Assembly (NCBI GenBank): GCA_015179025.1
Contig: WHUX01000099.1
Location: forward strand, 62,001-126,000
Length of the DNA stretch: 64,000 bases
Source of the DNA: Terfezia claveryi
Lineage: Eukaryota > Ascomycota > Pezizomycetes > Pezizales > Pezizaceae
Reading direction: 5' to 3'
Of this stretch, positions 20,910-33,456 are shown in pieces; within the stretch, counting starts at the first letter, position 1, and each line of letters begins with the position of its first letter. A program made the translations under genes and the position numbers. Under the pieces are notes generated by a model. The model made no database searches. It saw only the letters and a program-made list of their open reading frames with translations, and was not told where the DNA came from.

Positions 20910-23900
20910 CTAGCTTCCACTTACAACACATTGATCCTCCCCCATTGAAAAGGTGGAGATATCTTCCCCACCTTGCTGTCGTTGCCGTAACCTAGCAGCG
21001 AGATCCTCAAGCAAGGTCCGCTGTGATACGGAGAGTTAGCAAGTTGTTTGATCTGAAGTTTTCACCCCAATGGAAATCATAACAGGGCCTTTTGCTTGCC
21101 TTCATAGCCTTTGCCAAGTGATTGCAAGACGTGGGGGGAAAAGTATCCGGAGTGCATCACTAACCGTTACCAATGCTTCCTGTACGCCGTTATACCTCAT
21201 GTCATCATTTTGGCTACGAATTTTGTATTCGTCCTGTAATCTTCTCCTGCTCCCCTTAGGATTTCCATTATGACCAAAATCCACTTCGTAATCATTCTCT
21301 TCATCATTTCTTGGCCGGTTGATTCGCTCCTGGTAAAGAAACTCGGTCTGGCTTGCTTGATCTGGTGAGAAGATTTTAACCGTATGATCAATACCAGAGA
21401 CAGCAAGCTGAGGTTCGTATGGGTGCCCGGTTACGACATTCACCGTATCTGAGTCTCCATACAAGAGCTGAACTAGTTTAGAAGTTTTCTTCTCCCCTAT
21501 TGTGGTATCAGCTTTAGTAGCTCACGAGTTAGGCTCTAGGAACACCTACAAATGAAGAGGTGCCCACAGTCACTACCACTAACGACATACTCGTCATCGA
21601 GTCCATAGAAATTTACGTCCTTGACCTGTATTGGGTCTATGGTCAGATCTTGCCTAGCTTTCTGAAGGACAATAAATACCTACCGTCTTAACATTGCAAT
21701 GCCCCGAGTAGGTTCTTATCGCACTCCATACAGGTGCCTGTGATTCAATCTCCGGCCCTCTCCTTCTCAAACGGCCATTATACATACGGGGCCGGTCCTC
21801 TTCGTTGTCATAATTCTCGGATTCATCGTCCACCTCATCTCCATCCCCACCCCCATATTCTTCCTCACCGTCGTCTTCTTCTTCTTCTTCATCCTCGTCC
21901 TCCTCTTCGTTCTCCCCTTCCTCTTCCTCTTCTCTACCCTCCTGCACAGTGCTCGACACTGACTGCTCATGCATTACACTTTCCATAGGATGTGCGGCAA
22001 GGATGCCCGGTAGATCCTCCACAGTAATCTCTTCTTCATCCCCCCCCCCACCTTCCTCTTCCTCCTCCTCATCATCATCATTACCATCATCATTATTATT
22101 ATTATCATCATCACTATCTTCATCTTCATCCACTGACATAGCCTCCGTGTTACCAGTACCCCGCCCGCGAATTGCTAGAGACGCTACGGTCTTATCCTCT
22201 TCTTCAGGGCTTTCATCTTGGGAACTAAATACGGAATTTACGTAGGAAAAGTCAATAATATTTCCCTCACGCAAAAGTAGCGCCCTGGCTATTTTGAATC
22301 CCCAGAATCCACTTCGCCTGTCCAAGGATGCCTCCTCCTCAGTCTCCACTTCCTCTCTAAAAGATTTCCACGCCTCTCCTTCGCCCCCATCAGGGAAGAT
22401 AAGTTCCCCAGGCGAGTCAATATCTCTCATGGGGCCGTGAGTTAACAACCGATGCGGCCACCATGCTTCGATAGCATCAAAAAGCTTCTTTCGAGCAATA
22501 CAGTCCGCTTTGCTATCTTCCCCTGGATTGCCAGAGTGATAGCCATGTTCATTCGCAAGCTTGTCTATTCCCTTAAGACCGCTCCTTGCATACGCTGTCA
22601 ACAATTGAATAAACGAATATCTCCACCCAAGCAGATCACTTTGTATTGGAATACCCTCACTTCGGATGCACTCGGGACCAGGTATTCCCTCTACTTGGCC
22701 AAAGCGTCTCTCTGTCACTTCGCAGCCAATGGGCGATAATGTCTGCAAGCGACCACCAAGAGCGAACGACAACGCGCCGCACGCTTGAACGAATCTTCGG
22801 GCTCGAGCTCTCTTGAAGCCGCTGGGCGAAATACGCTCTTGTCTGGGGCTTTTGGCCCTATGTTTCTCAATAATATCATCCATTCGTTCTAGGCAAACTT
22901 TTGCAAGGCCTAAAGCCGCTGTAAATGATCTCTTTATCATCGGCTGAGTAAAAGTCTCACCTCCTTGGGCAGCCAATGCTCTTTTTGCACTCTCGAGCCC
23001 AAATAGTTCCTTGCGGAGATCTACCACTAAGCCAGCTATTCGCATCATTGATTGTCCAGGTACTGCCGTAGGTGCACCCTCCTCTCTACGTCCAAAGCTG
23101 TCGAGATCAACTTCCTCAGTCTCCCCAGTTGTGTAATGTATGACCATATCCTCACCCGCACCTTGGCCCACATTAGCGCTCCAGCTACGAGCACTGCGTT
23201 GACGCGGAGGTGCTTCTCCTGCTGCACTTCCCGCAGCTGTATCTCGGCTCCGTTTTCGTTTTAGTCCGTTTCCTATACGCCTGACTGTGCCTTGTTCCAT
23301 CCTCTCCACCTCTTCATCCCTGCCCCGGGACTTGCCCTTCCCTTTGCCTTTTCTATCTCGCTCGCTCCTTGATCTTCCAGCACCCGTCCCCATCCTGACG
23401 CCCGGTGCCTCTGGTTCATAAGGATTGCGGTTAATATCGAACAAATAGATATTATCACCGCTCCAGCTGACAATGACTTCATTCGGATTCGCATCACTGA
23501 TTTTGCAAGCGGTAATATGACCATTATCTCGTGCTCTCCTTAGCCCAGTAGCAGTGGTGGCAGAAGGTCTCTTAGGTGCAAATCTCTTCACACACCTTGT
23601 TGCGGAGGAAAGTTCGCTTTCCGTAAACGACCTTGGTTGACCTTGTTCGGTGGATATATCCCTCCCAAGCATACGCCTGTCGTGAAGGAAACAATGTTGA
23701 TGGGAACCTCCTAAGGCAATGTAATGCGGTTGCCCCACTGAACATGAGATAGTATTAAGCTCAATCCGATGCTTTTTATATGAAATCAGTGGTGGATTCC
23801 TGTCATCCGATTCGTCCATTGGTCCAACAAGAATATCCATTCCTGTAAAGTGATGCCTCGTAAACGGAGCTCTGGCTGAACTTCCATTACCCCGAGAGTA

Positions 23901-24672
23901 ATATCCCGATGGTTGGCGCAGGTCGAATTGCCGAACCTCTCCATCTTCGGAGCAGGTAAGAAAGTGCCATGGGGAATTTTCGGTAACAATCCGCTTCACT
24001 CGGTCAGTGTGGGATGTGTACACTTTTGTTTCACATTCTCCTTCGTTATATAGCTTTGCAGGCCTGGGTAGAGACTGGTTACTGCTGGAGAAATGAATTC
24101 GCGGTTCCCTGAGCCTGCCTGAAGACAACGGCACAGTCCTCGTGGCCCTTGGAGAGCTATTTAGGGTATTTGCAGTTGGTGCATATTCCACATCAAAAAC
24201 TCGAACCTCCCAGTCCCCAGCACATGACACAATCTTATTATCCGAAAACGGCATAAATTTCACGCTGAAGATATTCGCAGTGTGGCCAGTCTGTATGGAG
24301 GTGTTAAAGGCGAAGTTCGGCTTCGTAGTATGAATGTTTATGTGGGTATCATCCGACCCTGAGGCAAGTAGATGGCCTGATCGAGACCAGCTGAATATAG
24401 CATCCAGTTGATTAGCCTTCATATGCTACCAGCTGGGCCGACCTTCGAATATCCACTCTCTGGTATTTACTCATCACTTACCTCAAGGCATTGACACATC
24501 CTCTGTGACAAAATAACTCATTTGTGATGTCCAAATTGTCGACCCAGATTTTCGAGCCGTAGAGACCTCGAACTGAGTATGGCCCTACATTTCCATAAAG
24601 TTCCCGCTCGAACAGCTTCCGTTCTATAGGTAACTGGTCAGACATCGAGGGTCGCTTATAATCGTTATACAT
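20910..24672 (-). CDS. WD40 repeat protein, DCAF6 / Iqw1-like
   Basis: A large WD-repeat protein like human DCAF6 and fission yeast Iqw1, inferred to be a substrate receptor for the Cul4-DDB1 ubiquitin ligase. Exon 1 (24672 to about 24480) reads MYNDYKRPSMSDQLPIERKL and ends CHRGCVNAL. The next exon continues WSRSGHLLASGSDDTHINI. N-terminal WD repeats are seen at IVSCAGDWEVRVFD and FLTCSEDGEVRQFDLRQPSG, and C-terminal ones at YVVSGSDCGHLFIC and LAVSGIDHTVKIF. Between them lie a Lys/Arg/Glu-rich stretch and very long Asp/Glu runs (roughly 21840-22130). Small 3' exons end at 20910 with MGEDQCVVSGS. An N-terminal Met at 24645 (MSDQLP) is an equally plausible start. Split WD repeats around an acidic insert are typical of DCAF6/DCAF8-type proteins. 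Confidence 0.85.
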
Positions 24673-25299
24673 CGAATTTCTCCTTCAGATAAAGTATATG
24701 TTATTACACGCTCCCCCCTTGGTGAAACTTTCGAACGAGCCGGCTTACGATGGTAAAAGTTTGTGAAGTTGCGTCGTATGTTCATTCAATGGAGGAGCTA
24801 TGACGCCAATGAAACTAATATGCATGGCTAGTTATATATGTACATACAAATGCTTACGCTTAGTCATCCGATACTGTACCTTCCTCTGGATGCCAGCATA
24901 AAAAAAATTACCTAAAATTCAATCTAGAAACAGGTTTGCGGGCAACGGAAAATCCAACAATTTGCTTAACCTTGAATCCTGTTGAAAAGTTGAAGGATAG
25001 GTGTAAAATCACCTTTTGATGGCCTAGTACTTTATCAAAATAAGTATTCCGGGGTCCGTCTCATCTCATGTACAGGTATAGGAGTCTTCCCAGCGACATG
25101 TCTTTCATCCGCAGTTGTTGCATATTTTGCGAATTGCAAGGGTGTCTACTTTATGATTGAATGTATAAATGTGGCTGCAGGCTCTCTGGGCTGTAGTCTT
25201 TCTGACAGCATCAATTACCAAGGGACGATGTCATAATGTTATATCAACACCTAGTCCGAGTCTGTCTCCTATTTATCCACCCTTGGCTACGGCTGCACA
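24673..25299. other. Intergenic, upstream of IQW1-like gene and downstream of AP-1 mu
   Basis: About 630 AT-rich bp between two minus-strand genes. No gene, repeat or RNA was recognised. Confidence 0.4.
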
Positions 25300-26901
25300 T
25301 CAGGTAGACGCACGGTGATATCCCCACTCTGCGTGATGTACCGAACCCATGGCAGAGACGGATATTGCAGCTATAGTCAGAGAAGTCAGTATTGCTTATC
25401 TCAGAGAAGTATTAGTACATACCTTCGGCTCGATAATTTTAAGATACCTGACTTGGATTCCACTGGTAGTGAAATACGGAATTTCAAACTTGACACTGAT
25501 GGGCCTCTTCTTCCTCTCGGGCTCAGCTTCCTTGACACTAGGCAAGCCCAACTCAGCCCTCATCATGAATTCTTTCCCTCCAGCGAACTGTTTGATCTTC
25601 CATACTATAGCAGACTTCTCGGGTGCATAATGGACAGAGCCAATATTTGTTCGGAAACGGGGTGTATCTGCATCATCTGGAACTGGCACGGTAATTTCAA
25701 CATTGTTGGCTGTAGATCGGCGTTTGAATTGTGCCTTCGCCTTAAGCATATACTCAATTCGAGATCCTGAATGACTTTCGACCATGCACTCAATCCAGAT
25801 CAATGGTTTGACCTAACACTTCCAAGTTAACTATTGCCATGATACGAACTAGACAGGTAAGCCTTACCTGCGTGTTCAGTCGATAGCTCATCAATTCAAA
25901 CTCCCCATCAGGCGGAATAAAGCTGATAGTCCTGTCATTCTCAAATCTGCTCAACCGGACACACTGGTGAAACTTTACATCCTCCATTTCAACCGCTTTG
26001 CCCCGACTGGTTCTACCTGTCGACTCAAACATGACCTTATCGTTGAGACCTAGCCTTAGCTCCGGCATACCTGACAAATAACATTTCATCTTTATTGCCC
26101 CTAGAATTTCTGACCTCAGGACATTGCCGTTGGAGTTGACCAGCAAGTTAAGAGACTCGATAACGTCGAGGAACACTTCGTTCTTGCGATACCGAATACC
26201 TTCGCTTCGCCAGGAGACTGCATTTGTAACTGCAATTGGCGGGGTTGGTTCTAGCTTATGTGACTCCTGTGTTATGTACCTAGGGCCACAAAGTGAGCAT
26301 AGGCATCATTTACAATGCAGTAGATCTGCCTACTCTTGTAAGATCTTCGACTCAGTAGTCTGTGGATATCCAAAATCCATCATCTCATCCAGCAACTCGT
26401 AGATTATAACGAAGTTGTCCCTAATACTCTCTTCTTCCAACTCCTTGAAATACTCGGTAAATACCTCCACTACTCGATGGAGGAACAGCAGTATCTCGGT
26501 TGCATTGGAGTTTCGTTTCGTCAGGGCGAGCAAGTATAGGTTGTTATGCCGTATGTAGAGATACTATTAACTCCAGTGTTAGCTTCCTTGTGTAGTAATA
26601 GCACATTTGAGCCACTAGGGCGCATTGAAGGATTTTGGTTACAGACGTTAATGCCTTCATGAGAGAAACATGGTGGAACTGCTGAGCTTTCTTCTTCCGC
26701 ATCAAGGAGGAGTACCGGGAATTTCTCCACAGCCGACATGGGTATATCCCCTCTGTAGTTCCGGGCGAGAAGGGTCTAAGGTGGAATTCACCGGGACGAT
26801 GTTAGCTAGCTGAATAGCATTCACCATGGCAGGGTGAGGGGCTGCCCCAGTGAAACTCCCACCTTGCCCTTCAGATCAAGGAAGAATATCGCCGATGCCA
26901 T
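25300..26901 (-). CDS. APM1: AP-1 clathrin adaptor complex mu subunit
   Basis: The medium subunit of the AP-1 adaptor, which recognises Yxx-phi and related sorting signals at the trans-Golgi and endosomes. The start exon MASAIFFLDLKGK at 26901 is typical of mu1 rather than mu2. It is followed by NYRGDIPMSAVEKFPVLLL, HEGINYLYIRHNNLYLLAL, the longin-like domain, and TNAVSWRSEGIRYRKNEVFL. The mu homology domain follows, with FIPPDGEFELMSYRLNTQV and KSAIVWKIKQFAGGKEFMM. A final small exon gives YPSLPWVRYITQSGDITVRL and a stop at 25300. Several short introns interrupt the gene, and all family blocks are present. Confidence 0.93.
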
Positions 26902-27985
26902 TTTCCAATACGTTATACTCCGGTACAGATATTGGGGATAAAAGATGTCAATGTGCTTCTGTCACACATGGCCGTTAGCTGGATCGAGAGGCGGTGCCCG
27001 CCAGAACCTCCTCTAGTGCCAGGTAAGTTAGAACGTTTCGGGCTTGGCATTAAACATCGCTTAGTCAGGGTGCAAGTATATATTGAGAAATTTTCCTAGT
27101 TGACCTACAATTTACAAATAAGCACCTTTTAGACAGTGCAACCTATGCCTCATCTTTCTGTTGTTTCATGATTCTCATAAGCTTCAGAGCGACATTGCTA
27201 GGTTATTGCGATTTGCTGGTGCTGAGAAGGGAAATTTGTGCCTCATAAGAACTGACTGAGCGTGACCATCGCTTGGAATAGTGTCAGAGAGGCTCTACAT
27301 ATATGATTCTTTGATCACACAGGTTCTTCGCCTCATGATTTACGGCTCTCTACTCCCCAAGCTACCCATTATTTGGAGATGCTTCTCCAAAAAGAGTGGA
27401 GAATGACTTAAGCCACTACCAATTCAAACTGGCTTTCAATTAAAATCAAGAATGATCTCGTCCGCCATCTATATCCCGCCTTCAACTTTCATCAGAGGTG
27501 ATGTATGCCCTTTGAATATCCCGTGGGAATGCTTTGGATTCGATCCTCGCCTATTGATGAAGCTGCGTGAAATTCAGTGGAAGAACTTGGTAGCGCAGCT
27601 GGTGGAAGCAACTATGGCAACAAGTGATATCCGGCTCCGGATGTCTCCTGACTTTATTCCTGACGTGTGCTCGATAGGCATTCTCTCAAAGAAATCAATC
27701 GTCTGAGGTCTGGTGTAATTACTTAGGTCTATATACAAGGTGATTCAATCAATACCTAGCCCTTCAACTGAAGTCATTGCAATGTCGCCTTTTCTATTCC
27801 TGAGTGGCATCAGTGCCAGCTCCCTATGTTCAACTAATGATGAACTTCAATAGAAGGAAAGAGCAAGATCCAAATCAGTTTTACCTTCATTTGCTGCTAT
27901 CATTTATTGTCTGACACGGGTTGTGTGACCATCTCAGTGCTAGGCGATGCCAAGATACACTACATTCATATAAGGTGAACTGAAG

Positions 27986-28130
27986 ATGCCACCACGAGTA
28001 GTGACAAGGGAAGGTACATACAGCCATGGGAAAAACGCAAGACCTCAAAACTTGCAAAAGAGCTTAAGCTCACGGCAGAGGAGGAGGATGAGATACAAGA
28101 AGCGTTGATATTTGATATAAATCTACGGTG
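27986..28130 (+). pseudogene. Relic of the 5' end of a calmodulin-like EF-hand gene
   Basis: From an ATG at 27986 (MPPRVVTRE) the sequence shifts one frame into KRKTSKLAKELKLTAEEED followed by EIQEAL. This resembles the N-terminus of fungal calmodulin-related proteins (MPPK...SKLAKE...EEAEIKEAF). No EF-hand loop follows: the frame runs into stop codons and then an inverted-repeat structure. Either the rest has been lost or the resemblance is chance. The two parts are out of frame and no good intron joins them. Confidence 0.35.
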
Positions 28131-28131
28131 C

Positions 28132-28247
28132 TACCGGTCAGACGGTGGAACCAGACATTAACTTTCTGTATCTAGCTACAACCAGACAGACTAGTCTGGC
28201 TTGAACTAGCCCCTCCCTTTTAACTAGCTGACCGGTTCCATCGTCGA
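28132..28247. repeat. Imperfect inverted repeat enclosing a TAGTCTGG-family copy
   Basis: ACCGGTCAG followed by GACGGTGGAACC on the left is mirrored by CTGACCGGT and GGTTCCATCGTC on the right. Between the arms lie CCAGAC motifs and a plus-strand copy of the dispersed family, TAGTCTGGCTTGAACTAGCC (from 28192). Confidence 0.55.
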
Positions 28248-28374
28248 ATGCTTGTATTTTGTTTATTTTGTACCAATTTCTCCTAACTCAGAACCGCTCA
28301 TAGATTTGACCCTCGAACAACTATCATTACAAATAAGAAAATATTTTTACCTCCACCGGATGTCTCCTTTTACT

Positions 28375-30044
28375 TTACTTACTCTGTTGGTAAAGGTTAG
28401 CTTGCATATCTTATGTATATCTTATAGGCGCAACTCAACTCACCGACAGGGCAGAAACACCAGGTAATTCCTTTCCTTCCAACAACTCAAGGGAACTAGG
28501 GATATGTTAGCATTTTTACCTACGATGAACGCAATCTGTAGGCACTTACGCCCCACCACCAGTTGAGACATGGCTCAACTTATCTTCAACACCATACTTA
28601 GCGGCAACGGTAGCAGTGTCACCACCACCAATGATAACAGTCTTGCCCTTGTTCTGGCAACCATCCACAACAATATCAAGGCTATAGGTAGAGTTAGCTA
28701 CAAGTGTTTATATACTCCTTGTGATCGATATACTTACGTAGCCTTAGTACCTTTAGCAAACTTCTCGAATTCGAACACACCAGCAGGGCCGTTCCACAAG
28801 ATGGTCTTGGCCTCTTCGATAGCGGCCTGGTATAACTTGATAGACTCTGGTCCACAGTCAAGGCCCATCCATCCATCAGGGATGCCAGTGCCGTCAGTAG
28901 CAATATCAGTCTCAGCGTTCGCAGCGAACTTGTCGGCAGTCACGTAGTCGCATGGCAACACAATCTCAACTCCATTCTTCTTTGCCTTCTCCATGATGTT
29001 TCCAACATTTTGTGCTCCAGCCTCATCGAAGAGGGAGTTACCAATCTTAACGCCCTCCAAGGTCTTCTTGAAGGTGAAAGCCATACCACCACAAATTATC
29101 AAGCTGTTGACCTTGTCCAACAAGTTGTCAATGAGCTTGATCTTGTCAGAGATCTTGGCTCCTCCGAGGATAGCAAGGAATGGCTTTTCTGGGTTCTCGA
29201 GGACTTTGGCGAAATACTCGAGTTCCTTCTTCATGAGGAAACCAGCGGCCCTCTGGGGAAGCTCAACACCAACCATGGAGCTGTGAGCTCGATGGGCAGT
29301 TCCAAAAGCATCGTCTACGGATTGTCAGAATAATAGCTCAGTATCAGGGGCAAAAGTTGTCAGTACTTACTGACATAAATATGACCGAGGGAAGTAAGAG
29401 ATTTGCGGAAAGCTTTCACGGCCTCTGGGTCGGCCTTGACCTTCTTATCTTGAGCATCTTTGTAGCTTCCCTCCTCCTCGGCGTGGAATCGCAAGTTTTC
29501 AAGGAGGATGACCTCGCCTACAAAAATTTTTGTTAAGGTTTTGCATAACATTGGGCGGGAAACAAGTTTGAGATCATACTTACCATCCTTGGCCTGTTGG
29601 CACCGCTCCTCAACCTCCTTCCCAACACAGTCATCCAAGAAAGTGACAGGCTTCCCGAGCTGCTTCTCAACTTCTGGAACAACAGGCTTCAAAGAGTACT
29701 TCTCAACCTTCTTTCCATCTGGGCGTCCGAGGTGGGACATTAAAATGACGGCCTTAGCTCCATTGTCAAGGGCGTACTTGATGGTTGGGATAGCACCAAC
29801 AATACGCTGGATGTTGGTGACCTTGCGCTCTGCATCGAGAGGGACATTGAAGTCGACCTATAGAGGAATTATGTGAGCTCCCCGATAGGGTTACGGCTGG
29901 CAAGGTAGCTTACTCGGATCAGGACCCTCTTGTCCTTGAGATCGACGTCGGTGATAGCTATCCCGCACAATAAGCCCCAAGTGACAACTCAACTGCAGGT
30001 TGTGAAATGCAACTCCACCTACCTAGCTTGTTGCTGAGAGACAT
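28375..30044 (-). CDS. PGK1: Phosphoglycerate kinase
   Basis: Glycolytic enzyme interconverting 1,3-bisphosphoglycerate and 3-phosphoglycerate with ADP/ATP; cytosolic. The tiny first exon reads MSLSNKLA (30044 to 30023). Later exons hold [19 protein letters not shown], the [10 protein letters not shown] substrate loop, [48 protein letters not shown], and [11 protein letters not shown]. The C-terminal nucleotide-binding block [15 protein letters not shown] and [20 protein letters not shown] follow. The last codons (SSK and stop) sit in a 9-bp terminal exon at 28375-28383 after a GTGAGT...CAACAG intron, restoring the usual LSSK ending. At least seven exons, many for a gene that is often lightly spliced. 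Confidence 0.96.
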
Positions 30045-30984
30045 CTTTCCTGTGCTTTTCGATACGAAATCAATTGAAGCTCTAAAGAAAACTGCAATGG
30101 CTGAGGACAGGAAGTAGAAATACCTAATTGACTTTGGGGTAATGTAGAAGTTTAGTTCGCCGAGATGAATAGTTTTCTACTTGAAAAGAAGTGCTTCGCC
30201 GAAGTGATGGAATTAGCCGGATTTTTTTGGAGGGGTACTTGTAGTCTGGTTGCATGACCCCTCCTAACTTGTGTGACGACTTTTCATGCAAGATGATTCC
30301 GCTAACTGTATGGGGTATCTAACGTAACATACAGAGTTGAAGCTAGTCGTATTTCTCGTTCTCGCTGAGGCTAACACACAATAACGCAACCAGACTAAAT
30401 AATAATTAACGCGACTAGGTATAGGGTGACACAGATCCTCCAATCCGAATCTTTTTTTTGTTATATAATAGCTACAACTTGCTTTGCTATGTTAATTCTC
30501 TAGCTGGCCGCTTGCATCATTGTACTCCTTTGTAGCCGGGCAATATTTTATCCCACCAGCAGCCGTGGAAGCTATCATTCTCGCCTGTATCGAAAAAACG
30601 GGCTGAATCACTGACATGCAACATGCCAAGAATCCCAAAGTCAACGCCAGTTTTTCCCTGCTGATGGCAGGCGCCCTAGCCGTTACTATTACTACATAAA
30701 CTGTCATGAATCTCATGTATCCACCAGGTGTGAGCAGCTTATTAGATGAGAGTCGGGTTGGATCAGATACCGAAAGTAGACATCATGTACTTCAGGGTTC
30801 AGGGTAACATAGCTGGTCATATCTCACTTCAGGGTAATGGACTTTAACTTGGGGGTAGATTAAACTGACGTGAATGTCGGAAAAAGATGAACGCAGTTGA
30901 TTACCAATATCATTAGCTTTATGTACAAAAATACCTTAAGCACTCAGATCAATCTCCTTATCCTAGCTCAATAAAAATCTACAA
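30045..30984. other. Intergenic, PGK1 upstream region and DUF1772 gene 3' side
   Basis: No gene was recognised. A TAGTCTGG-family copy lies at 30242-30263, with partial direct repeats ACTTGT on both sides and an enclosing inverted GGAGGGGT/ACCCCTCC. A second, minus-strand copy lies at 30387-30397. Both are upstream of PGK1. Confidence 0.45.
30242..30263 (+). repeat. TAGTCTGG-family copy, weak flanking repeat
   Basis: TAGTCTGGTTGCATGACCCC lies between ACTTGT (30236-30241 region) and ACTTGT downstream of CTCCTA. An inverted GGAGGGGT/ACCCCTCC pair could form a hairpin around it. Confidence 0.5.
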
Positions 30985-31756
30985 TTAAATCGACAACTTC
31001 GCTACACCCATCCCGCCTAAAATACCAGCAACACCCGCCATCGCCGCCCTCGTCCAATTCTTCTTCCTCCACTGCTCCAAATCCCTCCAAGTACTCTGTT
31101 CATCCACCACCTGCAACCCCATTCCCCTCCTCTCTTCCGCCTCCAAGCTCTCTCCGGCCGCGTTCAACCTATGATTGATTCTCTTCATCACAACCTTACT
31201 GTACGGGATAATTCCCATCAACAGCGTCGCCGAGGTCGCAAAGAACATCCATGTTCCCGCCATTCCGAAGAACTCTCCGCCTGTTTCTCCCCTGTGCACA
31301 CTAGTTTCCGGAAGGAAGCTAGAGCCTGAGAACCTCGCAGAGGCCGAGGAAATGTGCTCGCCGGGGCGGGTAAATGGGTGGCTGTAAAGATAGTAGGCAA
31401 CATATGAGTAGGATCCTGCTGAAGCGAGGATGAGGTTCAAGAGGAGTTTATGTGAAGAGCGATGAATTCGGTGGAAAATCTTGACTGCTTGGGAGGCCGG
31501 CTGCTGCGTGGATACATTGGCAGCGCCGGTGGTTGCAGGGGTAGAGGAGCGTTTGGTTGATTCAAGAGCGGGAACGGTATGTGAAGAGTGAGTGAGGTAT
31601 GTGCCTGCATATTTGTTAGCTGGGTAATTCTTTAAATTCAATCCTTGGGAATAGCTTCAAATCACCTGCAAGGGCACCAGCCCCCAATGTCCCCAGAATT
31701 TTGGCAAATCGAATTGCTGGAGGGAGAAGGGTGCCTGAGCTTGGAGACGTTGACAT
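30985..31756 (-). CDS. DUF1772 (anthrone oxygenase-like) membrane protein
   Basis: A membrane protein of the DUF1772 family; some members act as anthrone oxygenases in aromatic polyketide pathways, but most are uncharacterised. Exon 1 (MSTSPSSGTLLPPAIRFAKI...GAGALA) is spliced through GTGATT...ATGCAG to GTYLTHSSHTVPALES. Four hydrophobic segments are visible: near the first exon end, LLLNLILASAGSYSYVAYYL, FFGMAGTWMFFATSATLLMG and WTRAAMAGVAGILGGMGVA. The family's IPYSKVVMKRINHRL block lies before the last helix. About 240 residues. No polyketide synthase or other pathway gene is near, so a role in secondary metabolism is not supported by context. Confidence 0.75.
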
Positions 31757-32170
31757 AGTTACAAATATTATACTAAGACAAAAAATATTATTGTAAATCG
31801 CTTCGAGGCCGCTGAAGTTGTAACACCTGTGAGATAGAAGTGAAGACCATTTGATTTAATGCACTGTATATACCGGTGTTGAGAAACTGACGTCACTATA
31901 ACGTATGGTCGCCTCCCGTGACCTACTAGAATGATTGACACCATTATGACATGTTTCACCACACAACCAGGTACAGATTGGCTAGTCTGGTTGAACGTTG
32001 CCCAGATACATACTCAGGCTTTGAACAAAATCTAGTCGGAACTGCTTGCCGATAAATATTTAAGCAAGAACTCAAGTGTGATTTGCGTAGTATTTATCAA
32101 CACAGTAACAATGCCAGAAGAAGGAACCTTATGTACATGATCGTCCGCTTCCGTGATTCAGTCCCAGGAA
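31757..32170. other. Intergenic, DUF1772 gene upstream side and CGI121 3' side
   Basis: No gene was recognised. A TAGTCTGG-family copy without convincing flanking repeats lies at 31983-32003. Confidence 0.4.
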
Positions 32171-33075
32171 TTACCCTACTATCTTCATAACCATCGCACC
32201 AATCACCCAAACTTCTAAGTCCTTTTGTATATCTTCTCCTCCCTCTCCCCATTTCTGCTTTTGCGCACCTTCAATGCTGGAGGTGTCTTGTGCGAGATCT
32301 GCATCCTTTTTCTTTCCTTGCCTTCCCTTCTTTCCGGCCTTCCCAACCACCCCAACCCCTTTATCGATTGCTAGAAATTTATAGCGCTGCTGTATGGTCT
32401 CTAGGTCTGACACTCCATATAGTGCCTCGTCTGTGAATGGCAGCGACTCGCCGAACTCAACAGTTGTAGCTAAGAACTTGCGAACAGCATCCGCTGATAG
32501 GCTAGTTGTCGGCGTAGTCCTATCTGCCTTAAGAACCTCAACTTTAATCGCGATGAGGTTTCTTGTCTTATTGACTATTCCGAAGCGAGTGAATGACTCT
32601 GAGATCTACCCCCATGTGAGTAAGCTACTTCCTCTCCTCTTCCGCCAATGGGGAGAAGGACAAACATTATTGTTTGGACTCAACGAGAATACAATCTCCG
32701 AATGAACATTCCTCGTTCTCAACCCTCCGGGCTCGCCGTCACTTCCCTCCACCACTCCCCTCAGCGCCTTGAAACCCGCAACGAGAATATGCTTCGTAGA
32801 TATTATCTATATTCCTTTCATAAACATCCATACATTTTCCTCACTCACATCAGCCGGACCTGTCAACACATGCGCCAGCAGATAATCAACACGGGGCGTA
32901 GGAGACATACGTTGCTTGCATCAATGAATGCATACTCATAATCAGCATTTCCTGCTAATAGCTGGCTTCGGAGGTGTTCAGCGTTGCGGATATCTTTGAG
33001 AACGGCGATGTGAACATTGTGAGAGTTTGGCGGGAGGTGTGGAAGATTGAGAGTCGTCAGGTCTAGAGCTGCCAT
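32171..33075 (-). CDS. CGI121: KEOPS/EKC complex subunit Cgi121
   Basis: A subunit of the KEOPS complex that makes N6-threonylcarbamoyladenosine on ANN-decoding tRNAs and is also linked to telomere upkeep; Cgi121 contacts the Bud32 kinase and the tRNA 3' end. Exon 1 reads [20 protein letters not shown] and [20 protein letters not shown]. Later exons read [34 protein letters not shown], the [20 protein letters not shown] block and [20 protein letters not shown]. The C-terminal extension is Lys/Gly-rich ([16 protein letters not shown]). Three or four short introns separate these blocks. The order and spacing match the family. Confidence 0.88.
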
Positions 33076-33358
33076 GGCTTTTTCGAGCTCTTCATCAAAA
33101 GGCGTAATTGATATGTTTCTGACAATAGGTGCGTGTACGAGGTGGGGTCTAATAATGGTGGAGTTCGCTTAATTTTCCCACTAGTAAGTAGAATCATGTG
33201 ATCGACGCATCGACGTTGTTACAGTAGTCTGTTTCTTATCTGGTTTCCCAAAGGCTGAAAATCTCGAAACATCAGATTTTCTCAAACAGAGCACTCTACT
33301 TAGTAGTGTTGCACAAAAGTGTGACTTATCCTCTAGGTACGGAATCAGGCGGATAAGT

Positions 33359-33383
33359 CCAAGGGTAGTGCAAGCCAGACTAC
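33359..33383 (-). repeat. TAGTCTGG-family copy, no clear flanking repeat
   Basis: On the minus strand it reads TAGTCTGGCTTGCACTACCC, nearly identical to the copy at 55181. Confidence 0.55.
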
Positions 33384-33422
33384 CAAAGACCTCCTATCGT
33401 AATCTCAGGACCACTTTTACGA

Positions 33423-33456
33423 TAGAGAGCGGGTGCTAACCAGACTAGAGAGCGGG
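33423..33456 (-). mobile_element. Micro-insertion, TAGTCTGG family, 11-bp direct repeats
   Basis: TAGAGAGCGGG occurs at 33423-33433 and again at 33446-33456. Only 12 bp lie between (33434-33445; GTCTGGTTAGCA on the minus strand). Confidence 0.75.

Larger units (their letters stand above)
26902..28374. other. Intergenic region upstream of AP-1 mu and downstream of PGK1
   Basis: About 1.5 kb. It contains an 84-codon open frame (27452-27706, plus strand) that I do not recognise, a broken calmodulin-like gene start (27986-28130, listed separately), and an inverted-repeat structure holding one TAGTCTGG-family copy (28132-28247). Confidence 0.4.

Noticed and set aside
21734..22245. Plus-strand frames rich in Ser, Leu, Pro and His opposite the IQW1-like gene
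   Set aside because: They are shadows of the Asp/Glu codon runs on the minus strand.
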